From Tetragonia tetragonoides (Eukaryota; Streptophyta; Magnoliopsida; Caryophyllales; Aizoaceae), in assembly GCA_038025085.1 (NCBI GenBank), contig CM076142.1, forward strand, positions 30,585,001 through 30,649,000: 64,000 bases of DNA, in the 5' to 3' direction. Shown in pieces: positions 20,097 to 34,398 of the stretch. Numbering within the stretch: position 1 is the first letter of the stretch; the number at the start of each line of letters is the position of its first letter. Below the pieces are notes generated by a model. The model did no database searches. It was not told the origin of the DNA and worked only from the letters and a program-made list of their open reading frames with translations. The position numbers and the translations under genes are program-made.

Positions 20097-22450
20097 TTAG
20101 ACTGCTAAGTTATCCAAGTCTTCAACACGATCAATGGCTTCAATAAACTTTGTCGCTTTATTGTACTTGCTTCTCACTAGGCGCACAATATACTTTAGCC
20201 TTTCAACTCGCATTTGCTCCGTCTAACCAATGCAGAAACAAAAGAGATAAATAAACTTCACAAAGAATGGGAAAAATGAAAAAGTTTTCCAATTAACTCA
20301 TAACATAATCCATTACTTACAGTGTAAAAAATATTTTCCCACTGATTCGTAGGGGCTTCACAGTATTTCAGAGTATACATTCCACAGTCATTGCTGCAAA
20401 GTAATCGAACCGAATATGAAAATATTCATGTTTTACTTAAATTATTGAAAACAACGGAAATTACCAGTTATCTTCCTTCTTTGTATAGGAAACATAGATG
20501 GGGAACTTAGACCATTGACTAAAGGCTCCAAGTTCAGAATGATCCTTGTAACACTCAAATGCCTTTGTTACCTGATCATGGCAGTGATTTGGTTACATTA
20601 GCATCATCTGCGTGTCAGTTAGAATGATATATAAATAGTGTAAAAACGCAATAATAACTTTCCACTTCGTAAACTAGGTCAACTCGTCGATCCTTTGAAT
20701 TATTAAAATGTAAAAGTCAGTAATGATATCGCAGTCGAATCAATAATCAATTGTCATAAATGACTTTACAATAAATAATTCTTTACTTACCATATCTTCA
20801 GCTATGGCATCTCCTACATCATTCACTATCAATGAGTCCAACAAGTACATTGTTTTATCAGGTGTATCGATCACGGTCAAAACCAGTGACCTGAAAGCCC
20901 ATCATGAATCGGGAAATAGAACTACAAATATTTCATATTTAGTCAAAAATTTCATTCCATATAAAATTGTAAACTAATTTTGTACTACGAATTCAAAACA
21001 ACAAACCTGCTCAGCTTTGCCACAACCGTCATATAGAAAATGCTTAACAACCCCACTACAGTATCCAGGTATCCCTTTATTCGCATTTGGGCTTCCAGTT
21101 GTAGGACAAGGTTTTGTGACAAACCGCTGAATGTAACATATATGTCCGGAAATGAATACAAACTATAAACTACAGGAATCATATACGTACAATTTTTTCA
21201 CTTCATTAAATACCTGGAACTGTGCAGGCAAATACAATATTTTGCATTCTTGCTCCATTGCTCTCAGTCGCAAATCATATAATGCTAAGTCAAGACACTA
21301 TAATGAAACATAATTGTTATTTTATGTGGAACACAATACTTGAATGTAAAATAGATGACGATTTAATCAACGAGTCATACCCAACCAGATATCCACATGT
21401 ATGGAAAGAATCTCAAAGAAACACCCAAAGCCAGACCCTCACAATACCCAATAGGTTCGTACACGCAAATGTTATTCTTATGCTGCGACTGATATATGAA
21501 TGAGACTATTCGAGCTTCGTCTTGTGTCAGATTGTTTAAGTATCTTTCATATAAATTGGTTGGTCCTACCGTTAAATGATCAATCTACAATACAAAAACA
21601 TTATCGATGGGATTATTTAATGTGAGTTATATAATTGTTCCTAACTATAACAATTTGCATGTCATATTTTATACCTTGTTATGTCGACGTATGGGGGTGG
21701 GCTTTGGTGTTGAGATATCTTCTAGTACTTCCAATTCATCCCCCTTTTCAACCTGGATATTGGAATTCAAAAAACAAACGAATCAAATTAGTTCAAATAG
21801 ATTGGACAAACCTATCAATTTCATATAATTATATTAAATAACAGTAGAACAAATCATATTATTTGTCTTCCTTGAAGCTCGCTTTGTAGGAGTCAATTTA
21901 CCAGCAGATGGAGTACTTGCAGCACTCTTAGAAGCCTTTGGCCGAACTGGTTTCTTTATGCTATACTTTGGCTTTTGAATTCTTTTGGGGGATTCTCGAA
22001 TTGTAATAGGATTGTCTCTAATGGAAGCTAATCCATTATTGTTAAACAAACTCTTTTCAAAATAAAAAATTAACAAATCTTTGGGGATATTAAAACCACC
22101 ATTGCCAACAGCCTTTTCAACCTCAACACCCTTAACACCCTCATTATTTTGATCACAATTCAAATTCAATTTCCTTTTGCTAGTTTCTTCAGCAGGACTC
22201 ATAAAATCTTCAGTTCGATGGTTTACAAATGGAGAAGTTGAAAGGCAATGTGACGGAGTATCATTTTTGTTTGTGGCATTGCCTTAACGACCTTCTAGTA
22301 TGTCCAATATCTTGAAGAGACTATCCTCTATAGTATTAAATTTACCATGAGCAAAGAATTTGAGAAATTCAAAATTAGTAGCAAACTTCTAAATAGATTC
22401 AGCGCAATCACATGTGTGTTGACCGTGGTAATTCATCTGCAACATTTATT
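20097..22450 (-). pseudogene. Second Ulp1-like MULE gene, with in-frame stops
   Basis: A second C48-type peptidase gene, on the minus strand outside the right arm of the MULE. Visible exons, 5' to 3': a linker from about 22450 (FEFLKFFAHGKFNTIEDSLF) to 21834 with a basic stretch (KRIQKPKYSIKKPVRPKASK); an exon near 21150-21005 (FSGLSQNLVLQLEAQMRIKG); an exon near 20890-20790 with SLVLTVIDTPDKTMYLLDSL, whose Asp is at 20836-20838; an exon near 20570-20465 (FECYKDHSELGAFSQWSKF); the catalytic Cys exon (NDCGMYTLKYCEAP, Cys at 20384-20386); and a last exon ending AIDRVEDLDNLAV at 20097. Stops at 22389-22391 (TAG) and 22284-22286 (TAA) interrupt the linker. The catalytic His was not located. It differs clearly from the first copy, so it is not a recent duplicate. 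Confidence 0.68.
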
Positions 22451-23353
22451 TTCGAGAGTCAAACCTTGTAACTTGAAGACAATGAACGATAAAATTTACA
22501 ATTTTGATTAAAGTCAAACCATGCAACAATTTATTTTTAGTTACATTGATATTGGCTTTTCCGTTTCCGAAGTGCTTTCGATCCATAACTTGCAAACCAA
22601 TCTCTGGTACTTGGCTGTCACTATCTTGATGAACGTGATGTTAATGTTGTAGAGAACATGGGTTTAAGAAGGGTTATAGGTATTGTTTAAATTTTCTATA
22701 TATAATGATGGTTTCACAAGGTAATAATATCTCTTAACCCTAGTAATTTACGGAAATTATTTTATTGACTAATACTAAACGGTTCTAACTATAGCAACAA
22801 CTTTTCCTAAGAAGCTATAATCTTGACCAAAAAGATATGATAAATTATATCAATGACTGTAACTGAATATAACTTTCTTTCTTTTTTACGCAAGTAACGG
22901 GGATAAATAAATGGGAAAGGATTCTAAGCTAGGATTTGTGACTGTAAAAATATTCTGTTCGATCGAAATATTATCTTCAGCAACATTTTAGGAAACATTT
23001 AGTAACAAATGGTAACTAATATAACTAAGATCACGTATATGTTAGCAATAAGCCAGAACTAGAGAAATTCAAATAGGGGTTAAATATGGTCAGTGATCTC
23101 CACGTTTTCCGCCAAATTAGGACGATTTCCCTCTTTTTACTCCATCTCCACATTTAATTTTTCGCCCAATTAGGATTATTTCCCTCTTTGTAATCCTTCA
23201 TGGTTAAGAGGATTAAATTAAAAGCAATAGTAAAGAATAGTTTACATAAAATAAAAATAATGTCAATTAGAACTCAAAATTAATGTTCATAATAATAACC
23301 AAAATACTTGTCACCATTGATACATCAAAGAAGCTGAAACACAACAAATAAAA
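22451..23353. other. Intergenic DNA
   Basis: No gene supported. It starts with possible 5' exon remnants of the second Ulp1-like gene (to about 22700). Near 23100-23190 a phrase around GATTTCCCTCTTT after CCAAATTAGGA is duplicated about 75 bases apart. Confidence 0.45.
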
Positions 23354-23697
23354 TCATTTATCAACCCGACACAATTCCGCCAGGAAAGTTTTTAACCAAT
23401 TTTTTTTTTTGAAAATGATATAAAGAGATTTGAATATCAAACTATTATCATTCCTAAAGCCCTTCTCCCATGCAGAACGGTGTAATTTGTATCGGCTTTT
23501 TGAATGAGTGAAATCTATGGATTCAAGGGCGATATTATTCCAGTTCTTGCAAACCGTAGCAAAGTTCTTCTTGCTAGGACCTTCAACTTTAGGAAAGATA
23601 TGGAACATGAGGATATTCTCCATACTCTCGCCCCTGACTGAAAATGGATCAGGATGGCCTTCAACACAATGTTTAAATTCTTCAAATCTCTCTCCAT
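23354..23697 (-). pseudogene. Tiny F-box-like protein (copy 3), frameshifted
   Basis: Third relative of the genes at 2404 and 4038. The motif MENILMFHIFPKVEGPSKKN followed by CKNWNNIALES keeps the F-box core and the CKxW signature. By comparison with its relatives the true start is the ATG at 23697 (MERDLKNLN), directly after an AG acceptor. An intron at 23698-23821 (CAG|GTAAGT donor) is in the same leader position as in the other two copies. A frameshift near 23625-23640 separates this start from the F-box frame, so the copy is probably dead unless the ATG at 23623 is used. A TATA box (TATATATA on the minus strand, about 23964-23971) stands at the expected distance. Confidence 0.62.
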
Positions 23698-24108
23698 CTT
23701 AACTTACTAATATTATCGCACATCAAAACCAAAAAAAAAAAACTTACAGCAATTAATTACTCTTAATAATCATCAAATATAGAGAAGTAAACTACTTTTG
23801 GAATAAAAAGAGGACACTTACCTGAATTCTTGAAGAAATTCAATATATATGGCGGTGAATGATGGATAGGTTTCGTAAAGAGAGAAAACAGAAGTATGAA
23901 AACAAAAGGGTGGTGATGTGCCAAATAAAAACCACATCGCTTATTGTATTGTAATAAGAGCACTATATATAAAAAAAAAAAAAAAATTAATATGCTTTTT
24001 TCACCAATTTACTAGGAGATGATCCATTCCATAAATACGCTTTCTTCAATAACTTACTAGGAGATGATCCATCAATTCCAAAAAGACGCTTTGTTAGAAA
24101 AAATTATT

Positions 24109-25190
<1,082 letters not shown>

Positions 25191-25990
25191 TAGTATATAT
25201 CCTAATATATCATACATCTTTAACAATAATAGACTGCATTCTATTTGAATCTGTTACAGTTAATATATACATTGGCTGTAGCTATTCCTATACGTCCTCA
25301 TTAAGATAGGTTATTGTTTTCAAATAATTCAATGTCTAAACAAGCGCCATTTTTTTCGGCAAATTTTCCTTTTTTCAGCCAATTGTTTTTAAAGGTATAT
25401 GAGGGCGCCAGTGTTTGCGCCATTCTTTCCAAATCTCGAGCCAATGTGTTTGAAATTAAATTAGGGCGCCAGGTTTTCCAGTGAACCATTTAATTGTACG
25501 TTGGGCTGGCCTTTTCTTTCATAATTTTTGTGAGTACTTATTTCAAGCTCAAGCCAATCTGTTTTAATTAGAACCAATATTTGGGCCCATCGTGTTAAGC
25601 ATTCTAAAACATGTTTGATTTCACTAAGGCCCAAGACATGTGTGTGAAAGCCCATACAGAACAAAATTAAATAATTTTTTTGCTAGTGAATATAGATTAA
25701 AATTCATTAAATCCATATAAATGGACCATATTGTATTTTTAAATTATTGCATGTATGTATTCCTATTAAAAAAAAAAAACAATGTATACGATAATGATTA
25801 ATCCCATGTCGTTCGTAATGTGAATTTGAACTATGAACGTGCATCTTTCATTAGCATACGCTAATCATATGAAATATCTCCAATCAACTCATGTCAAGTA
25901 ATCTATTAACTATTCCAAATAATAACACTAAATGCAACTCAATACCTCTTTGTCTACTTCTCCACTATGAAGCTTAACTAATGCAACTAC
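25191..25990. other. Intergenic DNA
   Basis: No gene supported. At 25345-25480 a phrase AGGGCGCCAG / AGCGCCATTTTTT recurs with TTTTCCAATT-type links. The frames at 25301-25664 have no recognisable motif. Confidence 0.45.
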
Positions 25991-25997
25991 GATACCA

Positions 25998-26124
25998 ACA
26001 AAGGTGGTGGTGTAATGGTTTTCCTAACTTGCTCCCAAGTGGTTTGGTAAGACAATGTCATGTGTTAAAATCCATATCCACCCATGATGTAGCGGGGGGT
26101 GTCTCGATCGCCATCCACATACAC
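25998..26124 (+). other. Possible SINE head cut by LTR insertion
   Basis: TGGTGTAATGG (about 26008-26018) fits the RNA polymerase III A box. About 45 bases further, GTGTTAAAATCC resembles a weakened B box (one base off GTTCRANNCC). This is the layout of a tRNA-derived SINE head. The chromovirus LTR starts at 26125, so any tail is lost or displaced. Weak support. Confidence 0.25.
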
Positions 26125-28777
26125 TGTAACACCCCCGAATTTACAACGATTTTCTGGGAACTATCAACGTCATTATCCATGACTCGACACCAGTGAACCG
26201 TCACAAACCCAAGGGCGTTACTGCAACATTTATCACTAAGGAGTAAATGCTAAGCAGAAAGAAAAGACTAGGCATCAAAAGGAGCTTCTAAGGAACTAAT
26301 AAATCTAAAACAGTTAATATCAGAGTTGTCTATATAATGAGCTAAAACCATTAAACCAAATTAATTACAACTGGCATTCAAGGGCAAAACCAAATCGAAA
26401 TAAATAATAATCCCATGATCTAATCCAAATAAAAATAGTTCTATCAAACGACGCCAACTCTAACCTTCCAAGATGTACGTCCTCAATCAATCTAAACCTG
26501 CACTTTGGTTTCCGTGACAGAAACAAAAATACAGAAGAAAAGAAAAGAAACAAAAGAGAAACAAAAATCAGATAAACTGAATAAACGTCATCCGTACCCA
26601 GTAAAACATTTCGCAAACCTTACCTGAGGTTTTAGGAGAATCATTGAAATTCATTTGCATACGCACATAAGTAGATAATCAAGCATACGCATAACGACAT
26701 TCTTTTATACACAATTCTTGTATAGTGATCATACGAAATACGACACAGACAATCCGTCTTGATTAAAGAGATGTAAGAGAGCTTATAAAACATCGATTAC
26801 CCATACTGTTTATCGAAGATACAATCACGCCATGGAATGAATGACTCTAGTGTGCACACTACCTCTAGTACAATTATACGAGCCTAGAGGACTTAATAAA
26901 TGGGGAATGATCCATCCCAGACACACTGCGAGGTGTCCATAAGTAACTTGGGAATCACTCATCCTTTGAACTAGACCTTTAGGTGCAATTCCGATTGCTC
27001 GACTACTCCTAAGGATCCATTAGGAGTCATACTCTCATTTAATTCAATTCACATAATTTGCATTGGTTGACATACGTGGTACTACGAGACCACGACTTAC
27101 AAATTCATTTCATGCTCTAGACAATGAATAGTAAATAACGACGATACTAATAATTCAATACGATGAGAATTAAACATGCTTTAATTCAATAACGACGATG
27201 ATTCAATAATGATGACAAGTAATGTCTAGCCAAATTTCGGCAGCACTTCGGCAGGGTAACACGATATCCAAAAATTCACAAATCATCCAAGACATTCAAT
27301 CAATAATAGATAGGTGCTCACTAGCACTCAATAATACCGATACCAATTAGCACTTATTTAATAGCATAATAATACTAATAATTCACCATTCAACAATTGT
27401 CCAATAATCATCATATGGACTAATTAATTCGTAAAACATGATAACATCGACATGCTAATTAAAAATCATATTTACAGCGGTATACATGCTTAAGAAATCT
27501 CATAATAAAAACGATAATAATTTAATCATTCTATGCATATTAAATTCACAACAATTTCTCAATTAGCACATAACACATCAAAATAGTTTTGATGGGGCTT
27601 TGGAAGAAGGTAGGCATGAGCATTTACCAATAATACGCTACCAATAATAAGTATGCTCCAAGCAATCGACGATAATCACGCTTGCTCGTTAGGTCCTAAT
27701 TCAAATAATTACCGAATCAGAATTAATTAAATATGAAAATACAAACAGTAATGAAATCTCAGTCTGATATTTTCATTAAATTTCTTGATTTATTCCAACC
27801 AATCTAGGCTTTTGAAAATCGGAATTCGGGTTCTGAACGAGTACACAAAAATAAAAACATTAAATCGAAAATACTGAAAATCAATTAAATAATTACGAAA
27901 AATATAAAAACGAAACCCTAACTTCAAAACTTGGTCTAGGTCACGGGTACCCATGCGTGGGGCCCATGACCCGACCCATCATCACCACCACCACCATGGA
28001 CGGTGGTGGTGGTCGCCGGAACTCCGGCGAAGAGGAGAGAGAAAGAGAGCGAAAGAGAGTTGCGAAGAGAGACAGAAAGAGAGAATGCGAGAGAGAGAAA
28101 GGGGGAGCACGGGCTCGGTCCCTGGGGCTTGGGCCATCACCGGCGACCACCCAGGCGCGGCCTGGTGGTGCCGTAGTGGCCCTGCGATGGCGCGACGTCG
28201 AACAGGAGGGGGAAGGGGTCGCAACATGAGGAGAAAGAGAAAGGGAAAAAGAAAGAGAAAGAGAGGGAGAGAGGGAGAGAGATTACCGGCGGTGAGGAGG
28301 GCGAACGCCGGTGGTTCTCCGGCGGGATGAGCGGCTAAGAAGGAGAGCGAGAGAGCTCGGGTGAAGGAGAGAGAGAGAAACTGTAAGGGAGAGAGAACGG
28401 GTGAGAGGAAGAGAGAGTGTGTGAGGGTTTTTGGCTCAGTTTGGAAAACTGACTAATTGTCTCACATTTTTCCTTATATAGGTCCTCAGTCAACTCAAGT
28501 CAAAGACTACTAGGTTTAGGAATTTAATTAATAATTTTCTGAATTAAAAAGCTAATTAAAACTATATGAATAATTCTTATTCATATATAAAACATTTTGT
28601 TTAAACTCCTCAAAATTAATAAATATAAATTATGAAAGTCCCATAATAATAATTAATATTATTATGGTTTTAATTGAATAAATTGAATCCTCAAATGAAT
28701 ATACGATTTAATCTCCGAAACTATTTATAAAACCTTTATAAATCGATATAATAATTATAGAAAATATTGGGGTATCA
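26125..28777 (-). repeat. 3' LTR of chromovirus (long form)
   Basis: 2653 bases between TGTAACACCCCC and GGTATCA (plus strand). Compared with the other LTR it keeps a segment at 26286-27325 and another at about 28160-28310. The GA-rich frames at 27941-28330 are low-complexity and not genes. Confidence 0.88.
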
Positions 28778-28779
28778 TA

Positions 28780-28795
28780 ATCTACCCTCCTTAAA
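28780..28795 (-). promoter_or_regulatory. Polypurine tract
   Basis: Minus strand AAGGAGGGTAGA directly precedes the 3' LTR (TGATACC...), the expected site for plus-strand priming. A related phrase (CTACCCTCCTTAAAAGGAG) recurs at about 29012-29030. Confidence 0.7.
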
Positions 28796-29044
28796 AGAAG
28801 TTTCGTCCCGAAACTTGAGACATGAAGTCATCACTTCCCAAAACAAAACGAGTTTACCATACGAAGGTATAAAACAATTTCTAGGACAGTAACATATGCA
28901 AGATGAGCAAGTACGATCGTGATTCTAAGTTGGCTACCATGCACCATGCAATGCTTGAACATGCAATTCGTGCAAAGCGATAAACAAAACGAAATTTTGA
29001 GGCGTGACATTCTACCCTCCTTAAAAGGAGTTTCTTCCCGAAAC

Positions 29045-31804
29045 TCAAGTGGGACTAGTACCTTCTAGGAAGAGGTCTGGATAGTTCTCGCGCGTCATGG
29101 ATTCAGCTTCCCATGTTGCTTCCTCTTGGCCTTGTCGAGACCAAACGACTTTGACGGTAGGAATAGTCTTTGTTCGAGTTGAACGCTCTTTGCGGTCCAC
29201 TATCTTGATAGGACACTCGTCATAAGTCAAACTTTCATCGAGGTCGATTGCTTTAGGTTGAACGACATGAGTTGGATCATGTGCGTATCGCTTCAATTGA
29301 GAGACATGAAACACACTATGGACTTTTGCAAGTTCCACAGGTAAAGCTAGTCGATAAGCAACCTCACCAATCCTTTCCAGGATCTCGTAAGTACCAATGT
29401 AACGAGGACTCAATTTCCCCTTACGACCAAAACGCATGACACCTTTGGTAGGAGATACTCGTAAAAGTACCTTGCTTCCCACCTCAAACTCTTCGGGTCT
29501 ACGATCTCTATCAGAGTACGATTTCTGGCGATCTTGAGCACTACGCATCTTCGCTTGAATCACTTTGACCACATCGATGGTTTGCTGGATTATATCAGGA
29601 CCCAAAACTACAGTTTCGCTAATATCGTTCCAACAAACAGGCGATCTACACTTCCTACCATACAATGCTTCATATGGCGCTCGATCAATGCTTGAATGAT
29701 AACTATTGTTGTAAGAAAACTCGATCAACGGAATATGTGTGTCCCACGAGCCTTGATACTCGAGAGCACACGCTCGTAGCATATCCTCCAAAGTCTGAAT
29801 TGTCCTTTCCGTCTGACCATCAGTCGCAGGATGAAAAGCAGTACTGAACTTCAATTTGCTTCCTAAAGCTTCTTGGAATTTCTACCAAAAGTGTGATAGA
29901 AATCTCGAATCTCTATCTGAAACGATATCTTCTGAAACACCATAAAGTCTCATGACTTCCTTGACATAAGCATCCGCTAGCTTCTCCATTTCTCAAGTGT
30001 CATTCATTGGGATGAATCTTGCAACTTTTGTCAAACGATCCACAACGACCCAAATGGCGTTGTTCTTCTTCTCAGTCAATGGTAAACCCATGACAAAGTC
30101 CATTGAAATTGAATTCCATTTCCACGTAGGAACTTCAAGCGATTGTATCATTCCACCAGGTCTCTTGTGTTAAATCTTGACTTTCTGGCACGTCAGACAC
30201 TTAGCAACGAACTCAGCGACATCTTGCTTCATACCTCTCCACCAAAACATTTGGCGAAGATCTTTGTATAGCTTGTCTCCACCAGGATGTAGAGAATAAG
30301 GTGTATTGTGAGCTTCACCCAAAATCTGACTCTTGATCTCTGGGTCATTCGGCACACAGACACGACTACGGAATCTCATGACACCGTCTTGACCAATAGA
30401 AAAGTCCTCGGATCTACCCTCGTCCTTGTGGTGTAGAATCCGTTGAAGATCCTCGTCTGCACTCTGTTTACCTTTGATCTCGCTGAGTAAGGTTGGTCGG
30501 ACTGCATATGCGCTAAGGTACATTGAACGTCACCTTTCAGCACAATCTCCACGTCTAGACTTTGCAAGTCACGAATGATCTCCTTCGGAAGTACTAAAGC
30601 AGTGTTCAGCGAATGACGAGTCTTCTACTCAAAGCGTCAGCTGCTAGTTAGCTTTCCCTTCATGATACTGAATATCGATGTCGTACTCCGTCAACAACTC
30701 TAGCCATATCCTTTGTCGCATATTCAACTCTTTTTGCGTGAATATGTACTTGAGAATCTTGTGGTCCGTAAACATCTTGACAGCAGAACCATAAAGGTAG
30801 TGTCTCCAAATCTTCAAAGCAAATACGACAGCAGCGAGCTTTAATTCGTGTGTAGGGTAGTTATCCTCGTGCTTCTTCAGTTGTCTTGAGGCGTAAGCCA
30901 CAACCTTTCCATATTGCATCAAAACACTACCTAAGACATGCTTAGACGCGTCACTATAGATTTCATAACCTTCAGTTCCAGATGGCAAAGTAAAAATCGG
31001 TGCGCTCGTAAGACGCTTCTTCAACTTTTGAAAAGCAGCTTCACACTTTTCAGACCACACGAACTTCGTCATTTTCTTCATCAGGTTTGTCATAGGCTGC
31101 GCTATCTTTGAAAATCCTTCCACAAACCTACGATAGTAACCAGCTAACCCAAGAAAGCTTCTAACCTCGGTCACGATCTTCGGTGCGGACCAGTCCATAA
31201 CAGCTCTAATCTTTTCCGGATCAATAGCAACTCCACTCTTAGACACCACGTGTCCTAAGAAAGAAACAGTTTCTAACCAAAATTCGCACTTTGACAACTT
31301 CGCGTAAAGTTGATGTCGTCTCAAAATCTCCAAAACGGTACGCAAATGTTGCTCGTGCTCAGCAACGTTCTCCGAATAGACCAAAATATCATCAATGAAG
31401 ACAACTACAAACTGATCGAGATAAGGCTGGAACGTACGGTTCATCAAATCCATAAACTTCGCAGGTGCGTTCGTCAACCCAAAAGGCATAACTTTGAACT
31501 CATAGTGTCCATACCTCGTCCTAAACGCGGTCTTTGGAATGTTAGCCTCAGAAATCCTGAGTTGATGGTATCCTGAACGTTAGTCGATCTTTGAGAAGAC
31601 AGTTGCTCCACGTAGTTGGTCGAATAAGTCGTCAATCCTCGGCAGTGGATAACGATTCTTGATCGTAATCTTGTTCAGCTCGCGGTAGTCTATACACAGT
31701 CTCATACTACCATCCTTCTTACGCACGAACAAAACAGGTGAACCCCAAGGCGATACACTCGGGAGCTTGTAGGTAATCCTCAAGTTGTCCCTTGTCTGCG
31801 CCAC
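29045..31804 (-). pseudogene. Chromovirus pol: RT, RNaseH, integrase, chromodomain (broken)
   Basis: Reverse transcriptase starts near 31804 ([20 protein letters not shown], then [20 protein letters not shown]). Its active site [11 protein letters not shown] lies in the 30644-31489 block, followed by RNaseH ([34 protein letters not shown]). The integrase zinc-binding part is at 30170-30523 (HPGGDKLYKDLRQMFWWRGM; CLTCQKVK), and the core and C-terminus at 29045-29854 (STAFHPATDGQTERTIQTLE). A chromodomain-like end follows (LTYDECPIKIVDRKER ... EEATWEAESMTRENYP). In-frame stops between the blocks (TAA near 30170, TGA near 30000, TAG near 29883, and one after KID near 31580) are mostly explained by C-to-T changes in CAA, CGA and CAG. 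The element cannot make a full Pol protein. Confidence 0.88.
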
Positions 31805-32154
31805 TCGGGAGCTTGTATGTATCCCTTGTCCAGTAGTTCCTCAAGTTGCGTCTTCAGCTCTTTCATCTCTACAAGAGCCATACGATACGGAGCTTCGAGA
31901 TTGGAGCAGAACCTGGAGCTAGGTCGATCGTAAAATCGATAATGCGTTCCGGAGGCATTCCGGGAATCTCGTCTGGAAAGACGTCGGCGTACTCCGAAAC
32001 AACTGGGATAGGTTTCGAAACTTCAGCTTCTCAACTTGTATCCACCACATGACATAGGTAAATTTCTTCACCCTTAGTTGTGCATTCCTTTGTTTTCATG
32101 GTCGCCACTACCTTCAACTTTGGCTTGACCACGACGCCTTTGTAGGTAATCCTC

Positions 32155-32528
32155 TTACCATGCTAACTTAGCCCTATACCTAGAGAACCAATCCATTCCC
32201 AAAATCACGTCGAAATCCTTCAAGTCCATCTGAATCAAATCCGCAGGCAAATCGGAACCAGCTATCCTAATCAGACACTTTTTATACAACGCTGTATAAT
32301 TTACAATCGTGCCATCTGGCATCCTAATGTTTGCACTATATACAGAACTAGGCTCTAAACCTATCTTAGATGCAAAGCTCTTAGAAAGAACAGAATGCGT
32401 TGCACCACTATCAAATAAAACAAAAGCAGGTTGAGAGTTAAAGAGAAAAGTACCAGCGATCACATTCGTATTCGCCCCAGCTTCATTGCGGTTCAGCACA
32501 TAGACCCTTCCATTTACCCCTCTATTGC

Positions 32529-32580
<52 letters not shown>

Positions 32581-33699
32581 CTGCATGGGGTTGGCAGGTG
32601 TGGGAAGTTGTGCTTGATTATTCGCAACAAGAGCAGCAGTATTGTTGTGGTTATTGTTGTTGTAACCCCCATTTCCACGGTAGTTACCACCATTTTCGCG
32701 ATTAGCATTTCCATTTCCATTTCCACCACGATTGTAGTTGTTATCGCGGTTCTGACCATTGTCGTTCCTTCCACGACTCCACCATTCAGAAGCTTTGTGA
32801 CCAGGCTTGTTGCACTCGTAGCATTGAAGCACATCGCCACGACAGTTCTTGCCAGGATGCGTCTTGTTGCAGCGACTACAAGGCGTATTCCTCCTAGCCA
32901 AGATCGTAGCTCTATGGTTGTTCGAGTCACGATTCCTATTCCCGTTGTCGTTCTGACCACCGTGGTTGTTGTGATTGCCATTGTTCGGCCTTTGCCTCTT
33001 ATCTGCGCCACTCGACTTGGAAGAATTCCCTTCGTCACGTTTATGCTTTCCGAGCAACGAATCACGACGATCCACAGCATGCTCTTGGTTCCAGGCTTTC
33101 TCGTAAGATCCTTGGAACGTTAGCGGGTTTCCCATAAAAAAACGCTGAATATCCCACTTCAAACCATCCTCGAACCTCTCGACACGCTCAGCTTCGGTCG
33201 TCACCAAGTTAGATGCAAAAGCAGCATGCTCATTGAACTTTGTTGCGTATTCAGCTACAGACAGCTTTCCTTGATAGATATTCTCGAATTCCCGTTGCTT
33301 CTGGCGATGGACAGCTCTAGGATAGAACCTTTCACGAATAGACTCTTTGAACTTAGTCCACCTAAAATCCTCAATAGCTAACAACTCAGTTCCCACATCG
33401 CTCCACCACTTGTTAGCCTCACCCTTCAGGTAGTACGTGGCGGTGTTGACCTTTGTGTTGTAGGGTCGACTAGTCGCCCTAAACAGCTTTTCGAACTCAA
33501 TAATCCAGTTCTCAAGCTTGGTGAGCTCAGAGCCACCCTCAAACGTCGGAGGTTTGAGTGCATCGAAATCCCTAAAGTTGCGCGTTTCAGGGTTCTGCGC
33601 GTTGCGATCTTGCTCTTGGTGCTCTAATTGGCGCGTGATGTGTTCCACAACATTGGTAAGACCTACTTCTAAACTCGCGAGTCTTTCTTGAGTTGCCAT
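32155..33699 (-). CDS. Chromovirus gag-protease ORF
   Basis: A 514-residue open frame. Residues 40-200 form the retrotransposon gag core (ENWIIEFEKLFRATSRPYNT; KGEANKWWSDVG). Two zinc knuckles follow (CSRCNKTHPGKNC and CYECNKPGHKASEW). The second lacks its last cysteine: TGG stands where TGC is expected. An asparagine run (about 17 residues, from a GTT/AAC repeat at 32523-32580) separates them from the aspartic protease (AFVLFDSGATHSVLSKSF), with a second protease motif DVILGMDWFSRY. The stop after RAKLAW comes early; normally protease runs into RT. The frame is intact for gag and most of protease only. Confidence 0.85.
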
Positions 33700-34398
33700 T
33701 ATAATAAATCTGAGACATACAAGAGCAATGGTTGATCACCATTTCAGCAAGGTTGGAACGTTCGACCCAAATTGAGGTCTAATTGAGAGATATAGGTCAT
33801 AATTTAAACCAATCTCTTGACATTTAGCAAATAGCATATAAGTTCGAATGATCGACCTTACATTGTAGGTCTGAGCAACATACTTGCTTTGAATGTTCTC
33901 AGTCCTTATGCATAATAGTTCGACATGCTATAACAAAGTAGACACATTGGTCTCACACGATTGATAAGCAATAACATTCACATTTCACACATCGAGGCTC
34001 CATACTATTTTAATAGGGCAGTAAACAATGACATTTGATTGCATACAATACATGCTTAGCCTTTGGCTCACAATTAATATGATCATACTCAATGAAAATT
34101 TCGCCATAACTCCGACATGGATTTTCCATCATGTCTAGGCAATACGAGATAGCATTATGAAGCTATGAGTCAACCATGCAATTATGTGATACAGCGATCA
34201 TATAAAACAAATACTCAACCATATCATATAATCAAATGAAGTAGTCTTGCAACGAGACAAGTTGCAATTAAATAATAGTCAAAAATATTTGTTGCCTATG
34301 CAACTACACCAATCATAAAAATTTGACCGCGCAGGGCCATCACAATAGTTTAAATGTTCATAAAACCCAAGTAAAACTACTAATTCAATCATCTAGCT

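Noticed and set aside
27941..28330. Arg/Glu-rich frames in the LTR
   Set aside because: GA-rich low-complexity DNA inside the chromovirus LTR; frames on both strands are by-products. The same applies to 36070-36607.
32431..33123. Plus-strand valine-rich 230-residue frame
   Set aside because: Antisense shadow of the asparagine/glycine-rich part of the chromovirus gag.
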